DNA of 64,000 bases, taken from the NCBI GenBank assembly GCA_950295325.1, contig OX485804.1:23870001-23934000 (forward strand), read 5' to 3'. The notes below the pieces were generated by a model, which saw nothing but the letters and a program-made list of their open reading frames with translations, did no database searches and was not told where the DNA came from. Of this stretch, positions 30,553 through 43,200 are shown one piece after another. The translations under genes and the position numbers were made by a program. The DNA comes from Polytrichum commune. Lineage: Eukaryota > Streptophyta > Polytrichopsida > Polytrichales > Polytrichaceae. The first letter of the stretch is position 1. Every line of letters begins with the position of its first letter.

Positions 30553-33500
30553 ATGGCGATGCACGTTGGATATAGTTCATTGGAGTTGTCCACAAAAGCT
30601 TCCTCTTCCGATGGTGACTGTGAACTATCTTCGGCATCGGCGGGTAGTCATGGCATGGCAAATGCCATGGGTGGGTTTGTGGATGCATCCTTCCACGAAT
30701 CATTTGAAGCGCACGAACAATCTATACGTTCCGGGGATGACAATCATGGCATTCCGTTATGTGCCGGTTTCGGTAGGGAGCAATGGGTGGGCCTTGATGT
30801 TGTTCTTTTCAACGATGTTGGTGTCCCGGTGGCAGATGGCATATGTAGAAACTCCGATCCCCGTGATTGTGTGGATGCCAACCCCCTTGGTCCCGATGAT
30901 GTGGGTGTGTGCATCTTGAATTCTTTTCTTCCGCTTGACGTCCCGGTGACATGGAGATTTTCCTTGCGTCGATGGCCTCTTTGTCGGGTTCTCCATGACG
31001 GAATAAGCTTGTTGGACCATGAGCAGCGCCATAAGCAAACGCAATTAGCTTTGTTGGCCAAAATACGTCCTCGCAAAGGCCTACGCAGATATGATTCTAA
31101 CCGTGTGCCTCGTGGAGATAAAGAACGTCGACGGGATCGCATATTGGGAGACGAATCTATCTGTCTTGTGTCCGCCAAGGACTGTTGCGAGAGGAAATGT
31201 TGCCAATTTTTCCCACGGGAGAAAATTAAGTCCCTACATCAAGAGATGTGGCTTGCGGATTTCCGTATGAGATCGGCAAAGAAACTCGAGGTCCACAGAA
31301 ATGTCCACATTGACACCCATGGGCATAAGGTGGTCACACTTGAGAATGTGGAAGTGTGTTGTACTGCGTGGTATACTATCCACGCCGTGTCAAAGTCTGA
31401 CTTTTATAGGTTTCAAAAGTATTCATCGTTGGGTCGCCACTCTCGATTTCATGGCAATTCGGGCACAAAGAAACCTAGGGAGGCTACACTCCAAGCCTCC
31501 GCGACACTCTCCACCATCATAGTCCCATTGGCCGATGCAATGCCCCACAAGACGAGGACATTGTCGTCAGGGGAGAAAGTTGTACAAATGGTGTTGCCCA
31601 CGGGTACAAAATGGAAGAACATATTAACGGACATCAATGAAGTGGGTTGCATAGCGGGATGTGGGCCCATTTCTTTGTCCAAGTTGAGTGTGATTAAAAA
31701 CCAACAGTTTACCGAATACATTTTGAAGAGACCTGGGGACAAGTTCGCTAGGTGTACGACGTGTGAAAAATACAAAGGTCTTCGAGACGCCCACCCCATA
31801 GGCACCGAATCCCACACTAGACACCAAGCAAAATATATTGAACATGTCAACAACCAAGAGGCTCACCGTCGAGATTACTACAAGAACCGTGCTCTATCCA
31901 TAATGAGGCCTACAGAGGTTCTAACAATCATCCATGATAAAATGGACCACGCCAAGACCGCATGCCCTTGTTATGCACGCAAAATAAAGGCCACGGATGG
32001 TCTCTTCAAGTTGCCCGTATCTGTCACAGGTTTGTATTGAATCACAAATAATCTGTATTCAAATTCTCTCAAATTTTACTGGGTGTGTTTGCCAAATGTC
32101 CAATTTCATACCTCCGTTTGGAGTTGTCGTTGTTATTGTTGTTGTTCAAGCATCGTTTGTTTTTTTCCGCAGGGATGATTGCCCACGGCCATGGAGACGT
32201 AAAGTATGCCCATTATGGGTTGGATTTTTACCCTGGCGATGCTAACCACACAGTGGGTTCATTTGCAAAACTCTTGCGCGATTTGGAGAAGCCGCCGTTA
32301 CATTCATCACGTGCATTTTTTGATGGTTGTGGAACGACACCCCTTTACGAAGCAGTGCTTGCGGGGAAGGAGGTTTGTATGTCGTCATTGCCAGAACCAC
32401 CGGGAGAACCTATTTGTGCAAAACCATTGCCTCCAACTCTTCACGTTCAACTTGATAATTGCGCAAAAGACAACAAATGTCGATATGTATTTTGTTATTG
32501 GTCATTGCTCGTGGCGAAAGGAATCTTTAAGGAGGTGTTTGTGTCGTTTTTGATGGTGGGACATACACACGACGACATTGATGCATCATTCGGACGGTGG
32601 AGTATGAAGTTGCATGAAGAAGATTTTCCAACCATACTTCTTCTTATGAAATCGTATATGGATTTGGACCATATGCCAGTAATTCCGCACATGATTGAGG
32701 AAGTACCAAATTTCAAGGCCTTCATCAAGTCATACATGTTGAAGGGAGAGGACCGTTTGGTGGGGCATACCAAAGCACAACAATTCCGATTCTATATAAG
32801 GGATGATGGTCTCCCAGCCATGCAATTCAAGCTTTTGTGCACATCTCCTAATTGGGGCCCGGATGATGGTATACTTGTATGGCGTCAAGACAATGATGGC
32901 AAATGTTTGCTCCCGGATGGGGATCCAAAGCCTTGCAAACCCGACCCCATGAGGAATGGGCCGGAAATCATCAAAGGCATATCCGGATTCATTGAATATT
33001 GGAAAGAGTTGTGTGAGGAAGACATTACTAGACGTGTTAGCGATACTCATGAACCTTTGATTGCGTATTGGGATCGCATTCGTTCCGCCCTAATGACACT
33101 TGGTGGTGACACCCGTACAACTTTAACACAAGGATTTTGGCCACAAAGTCGTTTGACGTTTGTCGAGTCCGACACCATGGTTTTTAGCAATGGAGACGTT
33201 CGTGAAGAGTTCGCAATGGACGAGCATTACGTTGGCCCTGCCCGCAATCGACCGGCACCGTCGTTTCGTGTAGGTGTTGATTGCCATGAAGGTTATTTGG
33301 TCCTTGTACGAGCAGGGGATGAGGAACATCCCAAGCCAATTTGGTTGGTGAAAGCATTGTCTTCACCCAATTTTGTTCGAACTAGCCCCAACTTTCGTCA
33401 GATTGAGGTGGAATATTGTCGTCCAAGTACTAAAGACCAAAACGTGCTACGCACTTATTTAGGTTGGGACACCAAAAAGAATTTTAAGTGGACAGTGGAC

Positions 33501-33692
33501 TCAGCGTACACACCGGTTTGGATAAACACGGATACTATACTTTGTGCTTGGAAGCCGCGCAAAGGGTCCAAAACAGAAACAATGACCATCCCCCAAAAAC
33601 ATATAGATTTTGCCAAAGACAACTTGGCACGTATTGCAGCGGCAGAAAATGACGCCGAGAATGGATATGAAGCGGAAGATGGAGATGTGTAA
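30553..33692 (+). CDS. DUF7869-type putative transposase, two exons, intact
   Basis: Exon 1 is 30,553-32,029 and exon 2 is 32,173-33,692, joined by a 143-bp GT-AG intron (CACAG|GTTTGT ... TTCCGCAG|G). The product has 998 residues and no internal stop. A Cys-rich stretch (CCERKCCQFF, near residue 220) and a CTTCEKYKGLRDAH element precede IIHDKMDH (about residue 460), LHVQLDNCAKDN (about 585) and MVGHTHDDID (about 620). The last two are the defining blocks of the DUF7869 family. The spaced acidic residues suggest an RNase H-like DDE/D nuclease; that assignment is inference. The start is the first Met of the conserved-looking frame. GTTTGTTTAG just before it may be an acceptor, so a 5' exon could lie in the palindrome region. 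It stands divergent to the DGQH gene and is the best candidate for the PAL element's transposase. Confidence 0.85.
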
Positions 33693-36600
33693 ACATAACA
33701 TAGGTGGGAGTTAATGGCGAAAAACATGGGCGATTAATAGATTTGGTTTTTAATAGACTTAGTGGACTTGTCACACTCCATTGTGGTATATGTTTGGGAT
33801 GTGCCATCCAAATTCATAAGAGCCTTACTTATGGGATGCGCACCCCAAACTCTATAATGACATAAACCATTTGTTTTTTTTGGAGTGGATTGTTATTTTC
33901 CACATGGAGCTCACTTTTCATTTTAATTGAAATTCTCTATTTTTAGTAATAAGAATATCCTTTACGTACGAATTTTTAAATCGTCATGTTCTTGATATTT
34001 CCAATATTCCGTATGCCCACAATATTGGCATCCCAAACTATGGGCATATTTTATTTTGAGACTTTCAAAAGTCTCCAATTAACGAATATAGTGTTTTGGG
34101 AGAAGTGGTGTATATAACACCTTTCTTTTCTTTGTGTATTAATTCATGTGAGCACTTACAAATGCTCGGTCTTGATACAATTCAATTGAGGACATGCTAG
34201 GTCACTACAGCTCTAGGCTCAACGGCCTTCCCCGAACATTACCCTTGCACCCAATTCTATTACCTACCAATCCTTACTCCTCTACCTAACTCTTGTCCTT
34301 GTCCTTGTGCGCGGCAGGCACCACCTGTCATTCCTCACCTTGCCCCCTCATCCTTCTCAGTGACGGAATGCAAGGCGACATGTAATCAGTGAGGTTGTAA
34401 GACGTCCTCTGTCCTCAACCCGGTATCGCGGCAGCCACTGAAATCTTCCCGCACCTCCTCCGAAGTAAATTCCAGGCCGATCCTATCAAGCTATGCCTTA
34501 GCAGCCCCTGCAGTCTAAGGAACCCAGCTCGGTAGCCCTTACATGCACAATGATGGCAGCTCTTCCGGTTACCTCCTGCCCCTTCACCAACGCGGAGATC
34601 GCTCTCGACTCCTACAGCAGTATCCTCCTTACCGAAACCACCCTTCCAGGCTGATTCCAGATGCGCACCAATCTCGTCCTGCAATCAATTCCACCAAAGA
34701 AACAACCCACAGATTGCGAACCAGAATAACCCACTCAGGCGTGACGAATTACCGTGAGGTGCACCATCCCACCCGGGGGTATGAACCGTCTCACTTAGCC
34801 TCTGTCTCGCCCGTCGATGGTTCCCCGCTACACTATGGACTCCTTCTCTGTTCGGACTTACGGGACAGATTCGAGCTTCAACCGGCATTCGCCAACATCC
34901 TACCCTTCCCAGCACAAGCTGAGCATCTTCCAGCAGACTCGTCTTACCTTTGAACTCGTTAAGTCCCGAGTTGTGCGGCGGTTGTAGCTGGTGAATTCAC
35001 CGCTACTACCGGACTTACCTTGAACGCCTTGAGTCGGCCCACTGGAGTGCCCAATCCGTCACCCCGAGAATTGCGATCCGTTCGTCAACCCCTCATGATC
35101 TTCCCTATCCAATGCACTGTTCCCCCTAGTGGCAGCCGTTAAAATTGAATTTTTCTCTGTCCTTCATTGTCATACATGATCTCCTCCCGGTCAAGATTCC
35201 CCCCAACAACACAACAACACACGCTCAACCAATGAACTCACTCCCCCCTGCAGCCTCATGTTCTATCTGAACCACTCCACTCATGTAGTAGGTACCCACC
35301 CGTCACTTCTTGCGGTGGCTGCATCAAGCTGGGCGGCACCAACAGACTTTTCTTCTTAAACTCTACCTCTCCCTGCTTACGCTACACGACACCGAGCTGC
35401 GTTTCTAACTACGGCGATCAGGTGGATTCTTGCTGCAATGGTTGTTGCAACTTCTCGCCCGCTTAAGGCGAGAACTCTAAACTAAGAGATGAATCGTTGG
35501 GTGCGCTACCGTGTAAAACTAGTGGGGTAGTCGTTGGCGTCAAGAATATGCTAAGCTTCAGAGTAATCGGTTAAGGTTTTTACTCCCTCATGTGGATCCT
35601 TCTCCCCACATGCAAAGGGGCCACACCTTCTGAGGCTTTACTTTTACCTCCACCAACTCCCGTCCCTATCTTGCTACATCAGTACCTTTACCAACCCATC
35701 CACACACACTCAAGCACCTGGATAGAAAAGAAATACGAAAAGGACCGACGACAGCAAACCAGAAGCAAGCGACTGTGCCCGAGCCTCGTCGGGTGGCTGG
35801 TGATCGGTTAGCCTCGCCCCAGCCAACCTCCTCCATCTGTAAGCAGCGATCCGCTCCCATCTCCGGTCTCCATGCCCGATGTGCACCGGTCCTCCCTTTC
35901 AGTTAGCAACTTCCGAGGCCGTCCCCCCCAACCACACTTCCGACTACAACCTCCTCTTTTCCTTCCTTCCTTACTCCTAACCCTTGCGTCACTCTCCAAC
36001 GGAGCAGGGCTTCACCCTCTCTCCCTTGTCTCTCCTCCCCTACCTCTCTAAGCATGCATAATGAGCTCTCTACCTCCTACCTCCCGAGACCCCTCCAACC
36101 TTTCCTTTTTTTCCGGGTTGCCCGGCATCTCTTTCGGGCCGCCCGAGAGAAAAAACGGGTCAAGACCTTTTCTTTTGGCCTCTCCCCCTTCCAAACCCAC
36201 TTTCCCTTTTCTTTCATTGACTTCTTCTCCCCCTAGCCTCATAGATAAATAAAACTCATAGATAGATAGATAGATAAATAATTAGATGAGATAAAAGTAA
36301 CCCACCATAGTTGTTACCAAGTAATCATGCTCGCGTTGTGGTATAAGTTGTGAGTCGTTATGGTTGTGGTCACCAAGTCATGTTTCCTCGGTTGGTTGAG
36401 GGAGGGAATTTGTACGACACTTAAACGGTCCGGGTTCGACTCCCGTCGAGTTCGTGTGATCGTTTCATGTGTTACACATGACTTGGCGATGCTAGTGATT
36501 TCTAGGCAGGAAATTAGTATCCAACCAACCGGCTCTTACCCATCCTCCTGAGCTATCCGTGTAAATATCATTCAATAAATAACGGTCATCGTCATGACCC

Positions 36601-38207
36601 CTCCTTTTATTCTATTGGTTTTTCTTGGTCCTTTTAAGTATGCTTTTACTAGACTCTCCATGAAACGCTTATGCCTTATTCCCCTTTAGTCCCCTAAGGT
36701 TAATTTCTCTCCAAGTTCCTAATCATTTTTTATTTTTATTTAGCCTAATTCCACCGAGATATTTAACACCTTACCTCTCCCATCACCTGCTAGTTCTATC
36801 AAGCATGAAATCGACGTGTTAGCCATGTTTTTTGCGATTAATGATTAATGTGAGTACGATTTCGGGCTCACAGTGAGCATTTGACAAATGAGTGTAGAGG
36901 AGTCGATAGATTTTAAAGACGTAGTTCAATATTCTTTAAACATATGGCTTTACGGTGTTTGTTCTTAAGTCCACACCTAATCAATAAAATTTGCAAGTGT
37001 ACAATCCAAAAAAAAGTGTTCAATTACACCCACACATCTATCTACATGCCATTTATCCACATCATAACAAGTTGACTAGGAAATAGAAAATTCAATCCTT
37101 CAATGCAATATAAGCACCATATGAGATTTCATTGAATAGTTTGAGACTTAGTACATGCCACCTTCCAAATGAGAATTTAGTGTAAAATATCTCACCTAGC
37201 TGCAATGCGCCTGAAAATGATCTCAGCAATGATATGGTCCCTCCAGATTAATTGCGGTTGCCAGCTTGAGCGTACAGTAGTGCCTGAAACTCAACATCAA
37301 AGGGAATCAACTTCATGTTTTCTCTTGACTTCCACGACTCTCGAGTGCACATGACTTGCAATCACAATTCGCCACACCATCTTCATGAAAATTACTTTGC
37401 ATTCAAAGATTGTCAAGCTAAGGTAGACATGTGTTAATCCGACATAGCAATAACCTTTTAACACCTATATTTGAGTGGTATGTAGTTAGGCGTGGATCTA
37501 AAAATGGACACCAAAATGGCATATGTCTTAAAGAGATGAATGTCTTCATTAAAATGACATATGTGCTCAAAATATGTTAACCATTTTGGGACCATTCTAG
37601 GGTCCAACATTTGAACATGATTGCGGATACTTATATATGTGTGACCACTTGATGAGCATGAGATCTTCACTTTGATGATGAGTCAATCAATTTCATACGA
37701 GTTCCCAAAATTATGAGGCAAATGACTACATGCACAATTTGGATTCGATAATCATCTCGCAGTCATAGAGTGTTTCATATCCTATGAGAAGTGAGTGCAA
37801 AGAAGAAAATATCCAAATGACACACATCTCTCTTACCTAGTTTGAGAACATATGCCTACTGTAAGAAACTATTGGGGTTGTGAGGTGGTGCTCTAGGATT
37901 GGACGAGAGGATGACTTATGCTAGGATATAATCGTCACCCTCCTCTACCCTCAATCTAGGTTGTATATCTCCATGATCATAGGGCCTCAAAGAGATGGCG
38001 ACCGAATGGCTATGTCTAGTAACCCCCTCAGGCCTCCCGGCCATGGGGCATTGAGGTATGTGGATGTTATTCAGTCACTCTTTTTAATTGGACCCCTATA
38101 TTTGATGGGTGTGTGGTTCGGTGAGGATCAAAGGGAAAACACCATAAAAACACATATTCAAAAGAGATCGGATGTGCAAGAAGAGAAGAATTGGGGATTT
38201 CTATACT
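33693..38207. other. Gene-poor spacer beyond the DUF7869 gene
   Basis: I support no gene here. 34,200-36,240 is pyrimidine-rich with irregular open frames on both strands and no recognised domain; it may be decayed retroelement DNA. A GATA microsatellite lies at about 36,248-36,285. GGGCTCACAGT near 36,866 is similar to the words ending an LTR-like block near 45,879. Confidence 0.45.
36385..36445 (+). other. tRNA-like promoter words, possible SINE remnant
   Basis: GGTTCGACTCC near 36,429 matches the RNA polymerase III B-box consensus, and TCGGTTGGTTGAGG lies about 40 bp upstream in A-box position. No cloverleaf can be folded convincingly. A minus-strand A-box-like word (TAGCTCAGGAGG) lies near 36,550. 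Confidence 0.2.
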
Positions 38208-38486
38208 TGACCAGACTTCAATGAAACATGATCTACTTGAAGGGGAGATTAATTTAGTGCAAGAAAAGAAGAGATCAGAGGATTTAAACGCTTGACCAGA
38301 CTTCAATGTACATGATCTACTTGAAGGGGAGATTAATGCAGTGCAGGAAGAGAAGAGATCAGAGGATTTCTATGCTTGACCAGACTTCAATGAAACATGA
38401 TCTACTTGAAGGGGAGATTAATTTAGTGCAAGAAAAGAAGAGGTCAGAGGATTTAAACGCTTGACCAGACTTCAATGTACATGATC
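38208..38486 (+). repeat. Satellite-like tandem repeat, about 84-bp unit
   Basis: Units begin CTTGACCAGACTTCAATG at about 38,208, 38,292, 38,375 and 38,460. Two alternating variants (TTTAGTGCAAGAAAAG and GCAGTGCAGGAAGAG) suggest a dimeric higher-order unit. The fourth unit is interrupted by the pogo-like element and resumes at 40,121, ending near 40,225. Confidence 0.9.
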
Positions 38487-39129
38487 TACAGTCTAACCTT
38501 GATAATGTCACCCTTGTTAATGGGACACCTTGATACTGTCACCTAAAAGTTTGAAACCGATTTTCTTAGTGTAAAACTCCCTCGTTATTATCCCTATCAC
38601 CCTTGTTAATGTCACTATTTTTTTCCAAAATCCGTAGTGTAAATGTGATAATATCAAATATGGATGGATTGTATGTGATGGTTGGATGGACATATTGTAG
38701 TAGCCAAAAGGGTCATGAGCCACCCCTGTGATAAATGCAATGTTATTCAAAGGGTCATGAGCTGCCTCTGTGCACCAACCCTGAACGGTGTTGTCTATAC
38801 ACGGCACTCAAAGGTGTTGTCTTTGACGGCGCTGCCAAGACTTCTTGGCCTCTATGCACCCCACCTTCCGTCACATGTGTTCACCTATGTGTCTTTGAGG
38901 GTTTCAGCTTGTGTGAAGTAATTTAGGATGTTAAGTTCTACGGTTTAGCTGAGCTGGTACAGAGTAGTGTCGACTTAAGCTAAATTAGTTCAATTGGTTT
39001 GCAATGTAGAAATCTCAAGATATGTGGCACGGTCTTCACTGTTTCTATAGTCAATAGTCGCATAGGAGAATCTAGTAAGATCATAAGTGTTAGCCGCTCA
39101 TCCTAAGTGGGCATTCAATTAGGAACAAT

Positions 39130-39285
39130 CTTCTAGATTAGTTAGTCAAGCTCATAAGTAGAAACAATCTTCTAGGTAGGTTAGTCAAGCTCATAAGTAG
39201 AAACAGTCTTCTAGGTAGGTTAGTCAAGCTCATAAGTAGAAACAGTCTCCTAGGTAGGTTAGTCAAGCTCATGGTCGAGCTCACT
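39130..39285 (+). repeat. 39-bp minisatellite, four copies
   Basis: CTTCTAGGTAGGTTAGTCAA-containing units start at 39,130, 39,169, 39,208 and 39,247, exactly 39 bp apart, inside the pogo-like element. Confidence 0.9.
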
Positions 39286-39507
39286 TGTATATAATGAACC
39301 ATTGTTCATTTGGAATTTAAATGCACACTTTCTATCATAGGCTTGTGTTTCTTCATGCAGTGCAGGTGTTCTTCGTTGTGTTGTTGTTTTTGTTGTTGTT
39401 GCTACATTGGAAGCTAGTGATTGGCTGGTTTTTTGCTCTTGTAAGCCTTCGTTGGCATTGTTGCATAGCTTTGTGAATTCGGTAGCGTATGAATTATTAA
39501 GGACAAG

Positions 39508-39882
39508 GTGCGAGATGTATGTCAAGTGGAATATTCTATTGAGGTGGAATATTCTATTGAGGAGCTTGTGCAATTAGTGCAAGATGGCGAACATGTACTT
39601 GATTCCATGGAAGAAGACCCATTGATTGTTGATAGCAATGATGATGAGTCTAAAGTAGTGAAGCTAAGCGATGCACAAAAATATGCTAAAGATGTTTTGA
39701 ATTTTATGGCTAGCCAAGGTTCTCAGATTTTCAACACTCATGAGTTGTTAGGAATGGAAAACATCCATGACAAACTCATTAGAATTGGTGTTGGACATTT
39801 AACATCACTAAAACAATGTGACATTAGAAGCTTCTTTGTCTCTAGTGAGAGGTCTTTACTTGATCTCAATGACACATTGTGA
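39508..39882 (+). pseudogene. C-terminal fragment of a pogo/Tigger-type transposase
   Basis: About 124 codons reading ELVQLVQDGEHVLDSM, then AQKYAKDVLNFMASQG and a Leu-rich end. This resembles the acidic and helical C-terminal tail of plant and animal Tigger/CENP-B-like transposases. The helix-turn-helix and DDE core are absent, so it is a remnant inside a non-autonomous element. Confidence 0.5.
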
Positions 39883-40225
39883 TGTGCTCATGTTGTTATT
39901 CACAATTTTGAATTATATTTTACATTCAAAAACATTGAAGTCTTGTGTTTGTTTGTTTTTTTTTACATTGTAATTTCATTTTGATTTTCTACCTATTTTT
40001 TTTTGATAATATCACATTATGCACAAATCTTCAAAATGTGACATTATCAAATATGTCACACCTTGTTTATATCACACTTTATGGTGAAACGGATGGTGTG
40101 ATATTATCAAGGTTAGACTGTACTTGAAGGGGAGATTAATGCAGTGCAGGAAGAGAAGAGATCAGAGGATTTCTATGCTTGACCAGACTTCAATGAAACA
40201 TGATCTACTTGAAGGGGAGATGAAT

Positions 40226-43200
40226 TTAGTCACGCAAGAAGAGTAGAGACAACTTGAAGGGTATTTCTGAGCCCTCTCTGTGCAACAAGCGAGACCGCGT
40301 GAAGAAGATGCAGCACCTTGGGGCTAGGCAAGACGAGATACATGAGATTTGCTCAAAGTGGAAGGAAATGGGGAGGTGGGAGCTTGGAATGGACTGCAGT
40401 GGAGTGGGAAGTATTAAAAATGAAGGATTTAACTTGGAGGATGGCCTGCCTCATCACCGAGTAAACCTTTGTGCTCCACTCATCTTACTTATTTGTTTGC
40501 ATGATTTGGTGAAGAAACAGGGACAGGCGACTATGACCCATGTACGTTTCTTCAACAATTTCAAGAGGTACGCAACAAACAAAGGACTCTAGTGTAACTT
40601 GGTAGGTTAGAATGCTTTAAAGGTCGGCTAGCAACAATTGCCAAGTGGTCACAATCCCCCCCCCCACGGCCGCCGGGGTTCATCTGGCATGTGACTGAGA
40701 GTGTCGTTTTTTTTATTATATTAGTGAAAGAATAGATGTCTCTCGTTAGCGATTGAAAGTGGATTCCAATACATCAAAGTTTGGCTTATTTGAATTCCGT
40801 GTGCAAAAGCTATGAGGGTACAAAGTTTTAGTAACTTAACCCATGATTGAAATCAACGAGAGAGCCTAATCTGATGTTTAATCCCAAAATGTATTTGGAC
40901 ATCTTAAGGTGAAAGTGGGCAAATTCAGTAACCTAAGTTTGGAATAGTCTGAAGGAGATCCATAGAGGTTCAGTGAGAAAGGTAACCATATGAATGTGAG
41001 GTATTTGTTGTTTATTAAGACCACATTTGTTTGTGGTCGTTCACATGTAACATCTAGGTAGAGTATAATAGTTTATGCGAAGTGGTATGAAATTGTCAAC
41101 TTTGGTGAAAAAAAATTGGGAGTGAGAAATATGATAATTTCCCCAACACATTATTGTTTTCGACAATGAGCTCAATACTTCACTAAATGGATGGACACTT
41201 ACAAATTTAGAAATTCTTACCGGTGAATGCTCTTGAAATGCGTATTTATTTCACCATACAAAAATTTAAGCTCGATCGGTCAAGTTTGAATATTATCTAT
41301 AGTCAATTTTTGAGGACAAGTGAAACTTCCAAAAACATGCTTCGTCCAAGTTTGCCATTGGTTTGGTGAGGTGTTGTCGCATGATTCATGTGGGCCACAT
41401 TAATTTTCAAACCACGCTAAACTTCTAGTAGAAATTTATGCATGGGGCACAATAATTATTTTATAAAAAATAGCGTGGGCGACAATAATAATTAATATTA
41501 TACAAAATAGAGTGGGAGACAATAATTTTATGATAAAAAATCAATGTGGGTGGTTATTTGTTTCTATGCTACTATTGATCTAAGGCATGGTTCACAACCG
41601 TGGGTATCTTTTCTTAATGACATGGTTATTCATAACTATATGCACACTTGGTGGATTGTTATCTTACCTCATACATTAAGTTACCATCATTGGGTTAAGT
41701 TACTTCATAGCTCTAACCTACCAACATGATTAGCGTCTAACTTGGGTGGTATCTTATTACATGCGTACGAGAATGGTTAGCTAAATTTAAAGACAATGGT
41801 AGTGACTAGTGAATTACTACACTAAATATGAAATTTAGTATCACTTACTGTTTCAAATTATGCAATGCTATATCATACTACTATTGATGTCATTTCTTAC
41901 CAAGTAAAGATGTCAATGTTCTATAATGTCCAAACAACCAATTTGAGATTTGTTGGTAGAATATGAAACATAAAGTAAATAGTTATAGCATTGAGTAATT
42001 CCAAATAGTATAGTGAAACTAAATAGCATATTCATTATAGTCATCACATGACATGTTGGCAAACATGGTGAGTTTAGTGATGACCATGTGTGAATGGAAG
42101 TAGTAACCCTCTCTAGATAGGCGACATCTTTGGTAAAGTTGCCTATAAGTGTGAATGACATTTAGGTTAACTTAAAGTTAGGTTATTTTATCATTAAGAT
42201 TGCTAAATTTAGCAATCACAATTAGGACTTACCCATAAGTGTGAACAACCCCTGAGGTGACTTTTACTTTATGTAAGGTCTTGACCCCATGGTAATGTCA
42301 CCTTCAATAGAAAATCAATGTGGCCCACACTGAATTTCCACCCACACTAGTAGGACTAATAAATCTAATGACAATCATGTCATATGGAAAGTCAATTTGG
42401 GCAAACATGAGAATAAACCCATCGTCCAAATTGACTTTGCATATGAGAGCATCATCCTTGAGGATATCGGGGCGATCACGCCCCCTTACGTTTCATAACC
42501 ACGTGCTACCCTATATTAAATGCCATAGAGAATTTTAATTTTTTTGATCTTTTCACATACATATACTCAATCATTGATAATATCTTTTGTATATTTTCTT
42601 GAATTTTCTAGTCATCTCCATTTTGTAGTGATTGTTTTAGTTCAATTGTGTGTCATTCTAGTTAGAAACGGTATGCTTTATTTAGAAAAACAAATCATCA
42701 AATTTGGTTACCATTTTTAAAACTATGTAATAGATACTGTGTATATCTAGTCATGAAAAAAGGTTGATAAAATTTGGACCCATTTTGGTGATGCTTTATG
42801 TAAAAAATAAATTTTATTTTCAATCGCACGTGGTGTTAAACTTGACAATGCAGTGACACTAAGTGTGGCACATGATAAAGATGACTTCAACACTTGAACT
42901 CTTTGGTGCTCAAAAAAGTTTATGCACTTCACATTACTATCAACCAAGAGTGCACTTTAGGACAAAAATAGGCATGTGAATGACATTATTTATGGTATTT
43001 GATGTCACTTACTATTTGGAGTTTGTTGTGCTATAACTTTTTATTATGTATCTCACGACACCATGTATGGCATTTAGTCACTTACATTTTGTAGTTACAT
43101 TGTGCTATAAGTTTTTACTATAGATCTCATGTTTTACCAACAAGGGCCAAATTGGTTGTTTGGACACTATCAACCATTAACAATTTTACTTGGTAAAAGT

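Larger units (their letters stand above)
38489..40120. mobile_element. pogo/Tigger-like Tc1-mariner element, 1.6 kb
   Basis: A 23-bp terminal inverted repeat (starting CAGTCTAACCTTGA; 22 of 23 identical) is flanked by TA duplications at 38,487-38,488 and 40,121-40,122. Removing it restores an uninterrupted 84-bp satellite unit. It keeps only a C-terminal transposase fragment and cannot move on its own. Confidence 0.95.

Noticed and set aside
33780..33850. Inverted words TTTGGGATG / CATCCCAAA-like as a right terminus of the PAL element
   Set aside because: No matching sequence exists near the left side (700-1800) and no target duplication could be found.
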